Assembly (NCBI GenBank): GCA_934254915.1
Contig: CAKQMH010000012.1
Span: 1-42,637 of the forward strand
Direction: 5' to 3'
Length of the DNA stretch: 42,637 nt
Origin: an uncultured Alphaproteobacteria bacterium
GTDB lineage: Bacteria; Pseudomonadota; Alphaproteobacteria; RF32; CAG-239
Shown here: positions 34,141-41,342 of the stretch, in pieces
Position numbering within the stretch: position 1 is the first letter of the stretch
Layout: each line of letters starts with the position of its first letter
The notes under the pieces: generated by a model
What the model was told of the DNA's origin: nothing
The model's database searches: none
The model's input: the letters and a program-made list of their open reading frames with translations, nothing else
Made by a program: the position numbers and the translations under genes

Positions 34141-34455
34141 TTAAAACTTCAAGCGCTCAGTTTTAGTTCGAGATAGTTCAAGTACAGTCTGAAAATTATC
34201 ATCATCGCATAATTTGTTGCGGCGGATAAAACCGCATTTTTGACAGCGATGAACAATTACATATTTACCATCTTTGAGTTCGATATCAACCGGTTCCATC
34301 AAACCACCGCAATCGGCAGCCCGATCTCCGGGGTTAATGTCGACATGTTTTGAATATAAGCATTGAGGACAATGATTGGTATACCCATTGCCTTTAACTT
34401 TTGCTCCGCAATGTTCACAGATAAAGTCTTCGGTTGTTCGTGAAAATTTTTTCAT
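34141..34455 (-). CDS. RNHCP-domain zinc-ribbon protein
   Basis: A 104-residue protein of the RNHCP family. The motif Y-x-N-H-C-P-x-C is visible as YTNHCPQC, preceded by C-E-H-C-G and followed by a conserved DRAADCGGLMEP and a second C-Q-K-C-G pair, so two zinc-ribbon-like sites are expected. Its role is unknown. The family is often assumed to bind nucleic acid or to be near RNA-related genes. It precedes an EamA transporter by 12 bases. Confidence 0.88.
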   Translation of the reverse strand: MKKFSRTTEDFICEHCGAKVKGNGYTNHCPQCLYSKHVDINPGDRAADCGGLMEPVDIELKDGKYVIVHRCQKCGFIRRNKLCDDDNFQTVLELSRTKTERLKF

Positions 34456-34591
34456 TATGCCTCAATGGTTAGAAAATCTGTTTTGTTGCCGCCACGGTCA
34501 AAATAAAAAGGCGTATCGCTAAAGTTTGTCGTTCGCTTGAAGCAACTACCCGCTCCGAACAAGTTCGAACCTTGCGGTTCGCAATATTTAC
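34456..34591 (-). other. Gene-free leader upstream of the RNHCP gene
   Basis: No ORF. On the minus strand it holds two small hairpins: CGAACC-GCAA-GGTTCG (34567-34582), closed by a GNRA tetraloop, and CGAAC-TTG-GTTCG (34556-34568), which shares bases with it, so only one can form. Function unknown. Confidence 0.4.
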
Positions 34592-34623
34592 ATAAAAAGT
34601 CCGCACAAGTCGGACTTTTTATG
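34592..34623 (-). terminator. Terminator of the tRNA transcript
   Basis: AAAAGTCCG and CGGACTTTT pair around a 7-base loop, with a T run in the minus direction, 6 bases after the tRNA-Arg CCA end. Confidence 0.8.
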
Positions 34624-34628
34624 TAAAT

Positions 34629-34705
34629 TGGCGATCCCGAGAAGATTCGAACTTCTGACCCACAGCTTAGAAGGCTGTTGCTCTATCCAGCTGAGCTACG
34701 GGACC
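34629..34705 (-). tRNA. tRNA-Arg(TCT)
   Basis: A complete cloverleaf on the minus strand: acceptor GGTCCCG/CGGGATC (one G-U), D arm AGCTCAGCTGGATAGAGC, anticodon stem ACAGC/GCTGT with loop CTTCTAA (anticodon TCT, reading AGA/AGG), T arm AGAAG-TTCGAAT-CTTCT, discriminator G and an encoded CCA. It is co-transcribed with tRNA-Pro. Confidence 0.96.
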
Positions 34706-34722
34706 TTATGTTATGGTTACTT

Positions 34723-34799
34723 TGGTCGGGACTATTGGATTCGAACCAACGGCATCTTGCTCCCAAAGCAAGCGCTCTACCAGGCTGAGCTAAGTCCCG
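34723..34799 (-). tRNA. tRNA-Pro(TGG)
   Basis: A complete cloverleaf on the minus strand: acceptor CGGGACT/AGTCCCG, anticodon stem CTTGC/GCAAG with loop TTTGGGA (anticodon TGG), T arm GTTGG-TTCGAAT-CCAAT, discriminator A and an encoded CCA. It has the bacterial C1-G72 and A73 identity elements, of interest because the window's prolyl-tRNA synthetase is the archaeal type. Confidence 0.96.
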
Positions 34800-34817
34800 A
34801 ATCTGATAACAAGCATA

Positions 34818-34845
34818 TAATTAGCCAAATTATTTTATTTTGCAA
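34818..34845 (-). promoter_or_regulatory. Possible tRNA operon promoter
   Basis: On the minus strand TTGCAA (34840-34845) and TAATTA (34818-34823) are spaced 16 bases and lie about 18 bases before the tRNA-Pro 5' end. Confidence 0.35.
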
Positions 34846-34921
34846 GCATTTTTTTAGATTAAAATCCCTTTTGCCGGAGAATAAGACGTTAACAAAATTG
34901 CTAATCTCTTTTTATTTTTTG

Positions 34922-34950
34922 TTGACTGTTTTTCTAAATGTTATTACCTT
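34922..34950 (+). promoter_or_regulatory. Possible marC promoter
   Basis: TTGACT and TACCTT with a 17-base spacer, 43 bases before the marC ATG. The -10 match is weak. Confidence 0.4.
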
Positions 34951-34993
34951 GCGCCTCGAATTGATAATAACTTCTTTAAGCAAGGAAAAAACA

Positions 34994-35611
34994 ATGCTGG
35001 CTCATTTTAATTTTCATCAGTTTATCAGTGCTTTTTTGGTTTTGTTTGCCGTTATTGATATTCCGGGATCTATTCCGGTAATTCTGTCCCTCAAAAAACG
35101 CGGCAAAAAAGTCTCCGCACCTAAGGCAAGCCTGATGTCGTTCATCGTATTCCTGATATTTTTCTACGTCGGAGAAGCTTTTTTAATGCTTTTCAACGTC
35201 GATATTTCATCATTTGCGGTTGCCGGATCAATCATTATTTTTGTTATCGCCATGGAAATGATTTTAGATATTTCTATTTTCAAAGATCCTGAAGATGCAC
35301 CTAAAGATGCAACTTTTGTTCCGGTTGTTTTTCCGCTGATTGCCGGTGCCGGCGCATTAACCACCATGCTTTCAATTCGTGCCCAATTTGCCGATATTAA
35401 CATTTTGCTGGCCATTATGGCTAATATGTCGGTAGTTTATTTTGCACTTAAGGCTACACAAAAAATTCAATCATTCTTGGGACAGGCAATGATTATGGTT
35501 TTACAAAAGTTCTTCGGCATTATCTTGTTGGCAATGTCGTTAAAACTTTTCACTACCAATATTACTTTATTGCTCAACAACCTGCCGGTCAGTCCATTAG
35601 CAGGCGATTAG
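34994..35611 (+). CDS. MarC-family membrane protein
   Basis: A 205-residue protein with six membrane helices, the normal MarC size. Typical segments are AVIDIPGSIPVILSL near the N-terminus, GSIIIFVIAMEMILD and the FPLIAGAGALTTMLS stretch. MarC proteins were once linked to multiple antibiotic resistance, but their function remains unsettled. The start is the ATG at 34994, with AAGGA 9 bases upstream. The open frame extends back through both tRNA genes, which is not coding. Its last 23 bases overlap the end of the convergent radC gene. Confidence 0.92.
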   Translation: MLAHFNFHQFISAFLVLFAVIDIPGSIPVILSLKKRGKKVSAPKASLMSFIVFLIFFYVGEAFLMLFNVDISSFAVAGSIIIFVIAMEMILDISIFKDPEDAPKDATFVPVVFPLIAGAGALTTMLSIRAQFADINILLAIMANMSVVYFALKATQKIQSFLGQAMIMVLQKFFGIILLAMSLKLFTTNITLLLNNLPVSPLAGD

Positions 35612-36290
35612 ACGAAAAACTGAAGAAACCGCGCCGTCCGATAATCAAATGATCGCACAGCCGAATCGAAACTGATTTACAGGCTTCATTAACCAGGCGA
35701 GTCATTTCAATATCAGCACGTGACGGCGTGGTATCTCCGGACGGATGATTGTGTACCATTATAATAGCCGCAGCATGATTTGCCATCGCCGCTTTTATTA
35801 TCTCCCGCGGATGGATAGAAACGGTATTAATCGTTCCCTTTTGCATAATCTCCGTACCGAGCAAACGCAACCGATTATCCAAATAAATCAGCCTTAACTC
35901 CTCAACATCGGAAAAGCACATTGACGAACGGCAAAAATCGACCATCGAATCATAATTACTGATAATTGGCGCGTCCATTCCGGCCAGAGTCTGCCACGAA
36001 GTACGCAAAGATGCGGTTTTAATAACCTTAAGAATAGTCAAAACACTCTCTTTGACGCCTGATATACTCAGCAATTCACTATTGGGAGCATTAATAACAT
36101 CAGCAAAACTGCCGAAACGGCTAATCATCGCTTTTGCCAAAGGCTTGACATCGCGCCGCGGTATTACCTGCATCAGCACCAATTCCAGTAGTTCATAATC
36201 CGCCATATCACGCCCTTCGCTTAATAGAAAACGCTGCCGCATACGTTGGCGATGTCCGACATAATCCGGTTCTTTGTCTTTGGTAGTCAC
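35589..36290 (-). CDS. radC: RadC-family JAB/MPN protein
   Basis: A 233-residue protein with an N-terminal helix-hairpin-helix part (ELLELVLMQVIPRRD, LLSISGVKESVL) and a C-terminal JAB1/MPN domain with the JAMM zinc motif MVHNHPSGDTTPSRAD. Despite its name, no recombination repair activity is established, and family members look like metal-dependent hydrolases. It starts at GTG with AAGGA 6 bases before it and follows map by 26 bases. The map-radC order is common in alphaproteobacteria. Confidence 0.95.
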   Translation of the reverse strand: MTTKDKEPDYVGHRQRMRQRFLLSEGRDMADYELLELVLMQVIPRRDVKPLAKAMISRFGSFADVINAPNSELLSISGVKESVLTILKVIKTASLRTSWQTLAGMDAPIISNYDSMVDFCRSSMCFSDVEELRLIYLDNRLRLLGTEIMQKGTINTVSIHPREIIKAAMANHAAAIIMVHNHPSGDTTPSRADIEMTRLVNEACKSVSIRLCDHLIIGRRGFFSFSSNRLLMD

Positions 36291-36316
36291 GTTCAGTCCT
36301 TTAGTCCGTTGAAAAA

Positions 36317-37126
36317 TTATTTAATATTGTAAGGCGGTTTATCCATGCCAGTGGGTGAATAAGTAAAGACCTCATAGCCGTCTTTAGTTACCGCTAAAGA
36401 ATGTTCAAACTGCGCCGACAAGGTCTTATCACGGGTAACTGCAGTCCAGCCGTTGGCCAGAATTATTCCATCCGGTTTACCAATATTAATCATCGGTTCA
36501 ATCGTAAAGAACATACCTTCTTCCAGCAAGGCACCGGTTCCTTTGCGGCCGCAAAGCATAACATTAGGCTCGTCATGGAACACCTGCCCCAACCCGTGAC
36601 CGCAGAACATATCGACTACCGAATAGCCGTATTTGTGAGCATATTCTTCAATCACAGCTCCAATATCACCAAGTCTTGCTCCGGGTTTGACCACATCAAT
36701 TCCCCGCATCATACATTCATATGTAACCTCAGTTAAGCGTTTGGCCTTAATTGACGGTTTGCCGGCAAAATACATCCGGCTGGTATCACCATACCAACCA
36801 TCAACAATAGCTGTAACATCAATGTTCAGCATATCGCCATCGGCAAGCTTGCGTTCATAATCAGGAATACCATGGCAGATTACATGGTTAATCGAAATGC
36901 AGACTGATTTGGGATAGCCGTGATAGCCCAAACAAGCAGGAACAGCACCATGACTGATCATATATTCACGGCACAAATCATCCAGCTCACCGGTTGAAAC
37001 TCCGACTTGGACATAAGGAGTAATATAGTCCAGACATTCGGCGGCCACTTTACCGGCTACCCTCATTTTAGCATAATCTTCTTTGCCATCATGAATGACG
37101 ATACCGTCTTTTCTTTTGTAACTCAA
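36317..37126 (-). CDS. map: Methionine aminopeptidase, type I
   Basis: A 269-residue pita-bread metalloprotease that removes initiator Met from nascent proteins. All five metal ligands are visible: Asp in LNIDVTAIVDGWYGDTSR (two), His in CGHGLGQVFHDEP, Glu in FFTIEPMI and Glu in AQFEHSLAVT. Translation probably starts at a TTG with GAGGTG upstream. It is flanked by sfsA (22 bases upstream) and radC (26 bases downstream), one likely operon. Confidence 0.97.
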   Translation of the reverse strand: MSYKRKDGIVIHDGKEDYAKMRVAGKVAAECLDYITPYVQVGVSTGELDDLCREYMISHGAVPACLGYHGYPKSVCISINHVICHGIPDYERKLADGDMLNIDVTAIVDGWYGDTSRMYFAGKPSIKAKRLTEVTYECMMRGIDVVKPGARLGDIGAVIEEYAHKYGYSVVDMFCGHGLGQVFHDEPNVMLCGRKGTGALLEEGMFFTIEPMINIGKPDGIILANGWTAVTRDKTLSAQFEHSLAVTKDGYEVFTYSPTGMDKPPYNIK

Positions 37127-37148
37127 AATACACCTCGGTTGTATTAAA

Positions 37149-37844
37149 CTAGTATAAAATGTTAAGTCGATTGGATATTGTTACATCGTTTTTAGCCACT
37201 TTGCAACCATAACAAATGAATTCGAGACCATTTTTTGCCTGCTCAAAAATTTTGGCGGCAGCGACAGGGTCGATAGCCCAACTGAACTTAGCTTCATTCA
37301 TATGGTTATAAGGAGAAATCATCAGCAGAAAAGTGCGAATACCTTTGGCGCGCAAACGAGCAAATTCCTCAAACATTTCCAACTCAAAGAAACTTATTCT
37401 GGATGGGAATACGGCTTGGTTGCCATTACGTCCATAGATACTGACCACGGATATAACGCCTTTATCTCCCCGCAGCGAAGTCAGTTCAAAATCGATATGG
37501 CGGCCATAGGTATTGCCTTTTATCCGCTGACATTTGGAAAAAGAAGAAAGTTCATTGATTTTGCCTTTTTGCCAGGACTCGTAAAATAAATTGCCGTTAC
37601 AACTAGGGTCTGCCCAAATCAAGCCCTGAGAGGAATCTATAAAAACCAGTTCATATTTGACAACTCTTTGCGGTTTTGCACGATGACGAATATAAACTTT
37701 TGTTCCGGCACTGCACTTTGTACCAAGATAAATTGAGCCGCAAAATGCCGTTACTTTTTCACCGTTATCAAGCCGAACATCAAGCAACAATGACTTGTAA
37801 CGACAAATAACTTCCCCCATAATCAAATTACCGCTGATTTGCAA
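37149..37844 (-). CDS. sfsA: Divergent SfsA-like protein, probable loss of nuclease motif
   Basis: A 231-residue SfsA homologue. Family landmarks are recognisable: RYKSLLLDV near the start, YGRHIDFEL (Asp118), QAVFPSRI in place of the usual A-x-F-P-D-A, and the ending GLEFICYGCKV. SfsA has an OB-like N-domain and a PD-(D/E)XK nuclease-like C-domain. The usual V-E-V-K-x-V-T-L is here ISVVSIYG (131-138), so Glu and Lys of the ExK motif are gone, and the CPNTG loop reads CGSIYLG. A non-catalytic, DNA-binding role is inferred. It starts at TTG with GGGAG upstream. Position beside map-radC supports orthology. Confidence 0.8.
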   Translation of the reverse strand: MQISGNLIMGEVICRYKSLLLDVRLDNGEKVTAFCGSIYLGTKCSAGTKVYIRHRAKPQRVVKYELVFIDSSQGLIWADPSCNGNLFYESWQKGKINELSSFSKCQRIKGNTYGRHIDFELTSLRGDKGVISVVSIYGRNGNQAVFPSRISFFELEMFEEFARLRAKGIRTFLLMISPYNHMNEAKFSWAIDPVAAAKIFEQAKNGLEFICYGCKVAKNDVTISNRLNILY

Positions 37845-37990
37845 AATCTTCTCCCTTCAGATTAAGTCAGGTAAATAATAGCTTATTTTATGTATTTAGC
37901 AAGAAATTTGCTAAAAATTTTACTAGACAGCGGCATAAGATTGCTCTATTAATGTGGAGTTAATGTTTTGGAATATTTGGGAAGTTTAAC

Positions 37991-40615
37991 ATGACTATTA
38001 AAGTTAAAGAGATCAGAAGCACTTTTTTGAATTATTTTGCTAAAAACGGACACACGGTTGTGCCGTCTTCGTCATTAATTCCGGATAATGACCCGACACT
38101 GATGTTTACCAATTCCGGTATGGTGCAATTTAAAAATATTTTGGCCGGTAATGAAACCCGCGATTACACACGAGCGACCACTTCCCAAAAATCAGTTCGC
38201 GCCGGCGGAAAACACAATGACCTTGACAATGTGGGTTATACCGTACGCCACCACACATTTTTTGAAATGTTGGGCAACTTCTCGTTTGGCGATTACTTTA
38301 AAGATGATGCCATTCGTTTTGCCTGGGAAGTTGTTACCAAAGAATTCGGCATTGATAAAAATAAACTGGCCGTAACTTACTATCATACCGATGATGAGGC
38401 GAAAAATATCTGGAAAAAAGTTTCCGGATTGCCGGATGACCGGATTATTCCGATTGCTACCAAAGACAACTTTTGGCAGATGGGCGATACCGGTCCTTGC
38501 GGTCCGTGTTCGGAAATTTTTTATGACCATGGTCCGGAAGTTTGGGGTGGACTGCCGGGAACACCCGAAGAAGACGGTGACCGCTGGATTGAAATTTGGA
38601 ATCTGGTGTTTGATCAATATGAAGATTTGCCGGACGGCACTCGTATTCCCTTAAAACGTCCGTCGATTGATACCGGTATGGGGCTGGAACGAATTGCGGC
38701 TATTCTGCAAGGTGTTCACTCCAACTATGATATCGACATTTTCCGCAACCTGATTAAAGCCATTGCCGATATTGCTAATTCTGATCCTAATGGTCCGCTT
38801 AAAGCCTCACACAATGTGATTGCTGACCATTTGCGCTCGACCGCATTTTTGATTGCCGACGGCGTGCTACCCTCAAACGAAGGACGCGGATATGTTCTGC
38901 GCCGGATTATGCGCCGCTCGATGCGCCATGCGTATATGCTTGGGGTTAAAGAACCGATGATGTACAAACTGCTACCGGCATTGCAAAAAGAAATGGGTGA
39001 AGCTTATCCTGAATTATACAGTGCCGAAACTCTCATTCGCGACACCATAAAATGCGAAGAAGAACGCTTTTTGAAAACGCTGGACAAAGGTATCCGTCTG
39101 TTGGATGACGAATCGGCAAACCTCAAAGCCGGTGATACCTTAAATGGTGAAACCGCTTTCAAATTGTATGATACTTACGGTTTTCCGTTGGATTTGACAC
39201 AAGATGCTCTGCGCCAAAGAGATATTCATGTCGACACTGATGGTTTTGATAAAGCAATGGAACGCCAAAAAGCCGAAGCCCGCAAGAATTGGGCCGGTTC
39301 GGGCGACGCCGGAACAGAAAAAGTTTGGTTTACGCTACAAGAAAAACTGCCTGACACGGAATTTTTGGGCTATAACACCCTGAAAACCGATGCTGAAGTT
39401 ATCGGTTTGGTACAAAACAATACCGAAGTTTCGGAAGTTAAGGAAGGCGAATTTTATCTGGTTGCCAACCAGACACCATTTTATGCGGAAATGGGCGGGC
39501 AAGTCGGTGATAAAGGTAAAATCTGCGGCAAAGATTTTGCAATTGTTGTAACCGATACCAAGAAAAAAGTTAACGGGCTGTATGCTCATGTCTGCAAAAT
39601 GATAAAAGGTTCGGTTAAGCTTGGCGATACCGCAACTTTTGAAGTTGATGAAACCAATCGTCATGCGATTGAAGCCAACCACACCGTAACCCACCTGCTG
39701 CACCACGCTTTACAACAAAAATTCGGCGCCAGCGTTACGCAAAAAGGCTCAATGGTAGCGGCTGACAGAATGCGTTTTGATATTGCCTATCCGAAGCAGA
39801 TTACCGAAGATGAAATCCGTGAGCTGGAAAACACCGTTAACGCATTAATTCGGGCTGATTATCCGGTTAGCACCAAAATTATGTCCCATGACGAAGCGAT
39901 TAATTCTGGAGCAATGGCTTTGTTTGGTGAAAAATACGGCGACGAAGTTCGCGTTGTTTGTGTCGGTGATGGAGTTTCGACCGAATTGTGCGGCGGTACT
40001 CATGTTAAACAGACTGGACACATTGGCTACTTCAATATCATCAGTGAAAGCGCCGTAGCAGCCGGGGTTCGCCGTTTGGAATGTGTAACTGGAGCTGCGG
40101 CCGAAAAATTTGCCCAAGATATTGAAGACCGTCTGCATCGAGTCGGCAATTGCCTAAAGGCCAGTTTCAACGATATAGAAGCGAGAGTTAAACAATTGCT
40201 TGAAGAAAAGAAAGAACTTGAGACCAGATTGTTTGAACTTAAAAAGAAATTTGTCAGCAGCAAAACCGCCGACAATCAGGATAAGTTTGAGGATATCAAA
40301 GGCGTCAGATTCGTAGCTCGCATCTTAGACAACATCGCGCCTAAAGAGTTAAAAGCCTTTATTGACGAAATTAAGGCGCAATCAAAAGAAAACACCATTG
40401 TGGCTCTGTTCTCGCGCAGTAACGGTAAAGCATCGGTTGTTATCGGCGTAAGCGACAACATCAAAGAGCAGTATCCGGCTGATAAGCTGGTTAAGGTTAT
40501 TGCTCCGTTTGTCGGCGCGCAAGGCGGCGGCGGACGTTCGGATATGGCGCAAACCGGCGGGTCGGATATTAGTCGACTTGAGGAAGCTATCGAGGCTATT
40601 CGCCAAGCTATTTAA
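37991..40615 (+). CDS. alaS: Alanyl-tRNA synthetase
   Basis: An 874-residue, full-length enzyme. The class-II catalytic core (GKHNDLDNVGYTVRHHTFFE, GNFSFGDYFK) is followed by the tRNA-recognition helices, the editing domain with His564 in HTVTHLLHH and Cys667/His671 in CGGTHVKQTG, and the C-terminal coiled coil plus DHHA1 domain ending in GAQGGGGRSDMAQTGG. It charges tRNA-Ala and clears Ser/Gly mischarging. It is a monocistronic gene with its own terminator, divergent from the sfsA-map-radC operon. Confidence 0.98.
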   Translation: MTIKVKEIRSTFLNYFAKNGHTVVPSSSLIPDNDPTLMFTNSGMVQFKNILAGNETRDYTRATTSQKSVRAGGKHNDLDNVGYTVRHHTFFEMLGNFSFGDYFKDDAIRFAWEVVTKEFGIDKNKLAVTYYHTDDEAKNIWKKVSGLPDDRIIPIATKDNFWQMGDTGPCGPCSEIFYDHGPEVWGGLPGTPEEDGDRWIEIWNLVFDQYEDLPDGTRIPLKRPSIDTGMGLERIAAILQGVHSNYDIDIFRNLIKAIADIANSDPNGPLKASHNVIADHLRSTAFLIADGVLPSNEGRGYVLRRIMRRSMRHAYMLGVKEPMMYKLLPALQKEMGEAYPELYSAETLIRDTIKCEEERFLKTLDKGIRLLDDESANLKAGDTLNGETAFKLYDTYGFPLDLTQDALRQRDIHVDTDGFDKAMERQKAEARKNWAGSGDAGTEKVWFTLQEKLPDTEFLGYNTLKTDAEVIGLVQNNTEVSEVKEGEFYLVANQTPFYAEMGGQVGDKGKICGKDFAIVVTDTKKKVNGLYAHVCKMIKGSVKLGDTATFEVDETNRHAIEANHTVTHLLHHALQQKFGASVTQKGSMVAADRMRFDIAYPKQITEDEIRELENTVNALIRADYPVSTKIMSHDEAINSGAMALFGEKYGDEVRVVCVGDGVSTELCGGTHVKQTGHIGYFNIISESAVAAGVRRLECVTGAAAEKFAQDIEDRLHRVGNCLKASFNDIEARVKQLLEEKKELETRLFELKKKFVSSKTADNQDKFEDIKGVRFVARILDNIAPKELKAFIDEIKAQSKENTIVALFSRSNGKASVVIGVSDNIKEQYPADKLVKVIAPFVGAQGGGGRSDMAQTGGSDISRLEEAIEAIRQAI

Positions 40616-40616
40616 G

Positions 40617-40646
40617 AAGTTTAGCTCCTGTAAAAAGGAGCTTTTC
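40617..40646 (+). terminator. alaS terminator
   Basis: AGCTCCT pairs with AGGAGCT around a 6-base loop and is followed by TTTTCTTTT. Confidence 0.85.
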
Positions 40647-40698
40647 TTTTGCTTTGAACTTATTTTGTACAAAAAATAAAAATTTTGTCATTTTTCAC

Positions 40699-40728
40699 TT
40701 GCAATTCGCTAAAAAATATGTTTATATA
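40699..40728 (+). promoter_or_regulatory. Probable promoter of the 40773 gene
   Basis: TTGCAA and TATATA are separated by 18 bases (or TTATAT at 17), about 45 bases before the proposed start. Confidence 0.45.
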
Positions 40729-40772
40729 GGTGCAAATAAAAATTAGACACAAATTATTAACCCGCCTAGGAT

Positions 40773-41150
40773 TTGAAAGATAATTACTTTCCTCCGAAAG
40801 CACAAAACTTTTTTGATATGAAAAAGCAAAATATGGTTCAGAAACACATTAACGCTAAGTTCAACTCTTTCGCTGACAAAAACATCATAACTATGGTAGG
40901 ACAACCCCGCTTTCACAAAGTGAAGATTCTGGCTTCACCGCATAAAAACGAAACCGTTCATATGGCTGTAAAAGCTGTAAAAGACGGGGTTGAAGGTTTC
41001 ATAGTGAATGTAGCTGATAAGATGTTAAAGTTCTTTACCACTTCGCAGGTTATCTGCAAGCCGGTTAAAGACGGAACAAAGATAGGTAAAGCCATAATTC
41101 ACAAAGACAATAGCGGGAACGAGAGTTTCGTAGCTATGTCTGCTGAATAA
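40773..41150 (+). CDS. Uncharacterised basic protein, start uncertain
   Basis: Up to 125 residues, Lys-rich, no signal peptide or membrane helix. The second half looks like a compact alpha/beta domain (HMAVKAVKDGVEGFIVNVAD ... SQVICKPVKDGTKIGKAII). I recognise no family. The start is unclear: the TTG at 40773 has AGGA only 1 base away, and ATGs at 40818 and 40833 lack ribosome sites. An in-frame stop at 40767 limits the 5' end. A promoter upstream and a strong terminator downstream argue that it is expressed. It lies between alaS and the flagellin gene. Confidence 0.6.
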   Translation: MKDNYFPPKAQNFFDMKKQNMVQKHINAKFNSFADKNIITMVGQPRFHKVKILASPHKNETVHMAVKAVKDGVEGFIVNVADKMLKFFTTSQVICKPVKDGTKIGKAIIHKDNSGNESFVAMSAE

Positions 41151-41184
41151 TCTTTTTCGATAAACTCTTTCATAGATGAGAAGG

Positions 41185-41218
41185 AAAAGACTCTGTTGGG
41201 AAACAGGGTCTTTTTTTT
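41185..41218 (+). terminator. Terminator of the 40773 gene
   Basis: GACTCTGTT pairs with AACAGGGTC (one T-G pair) around GGGA, followed by eight T residues. Confidence 0.9.
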
Positions 41219-41250
41219 ATATTATCATCATACCAAGCATTTTTCGACCA

Positions 41251-41339
41251 ATGTCATTTCGACTGGAGCGTAGCGGAATGGAGAAATCTCGGCAAATTTT
41301 TATATAGCCGAGACCTTTCGACTTCGCTCAAGGTGACAT
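41251..41339. repeat. Intergenic inverted-repeat element (REP/MITE-like)
   Basis: An 89-base element bounded by ATGTCA and TGACAT, with a central stem TCTCGGC/GCCGAGA (41287-41293 and 41307-41313). Its arms read like the 'TTTCGAC...GGAGAAATCTC' and 'TTTCGACTTCGCTCAAGGTGACA' repeats that I recall from intergenic regions of many gut bacteria. It ends 3 bases before the flagellin stop, so it also may serve as a transcript end. Only one copy is seen in the window. Confidence 0.6.
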
Positions 41340-41342
41340 TTT

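Noticed and set aside
34628..34993. Upstream 122-codon extension of the marC frame
   Set aside because: It runs through two intact tRNA genes. The ATG at 34994 has a ribosome site and gives the normal family length.
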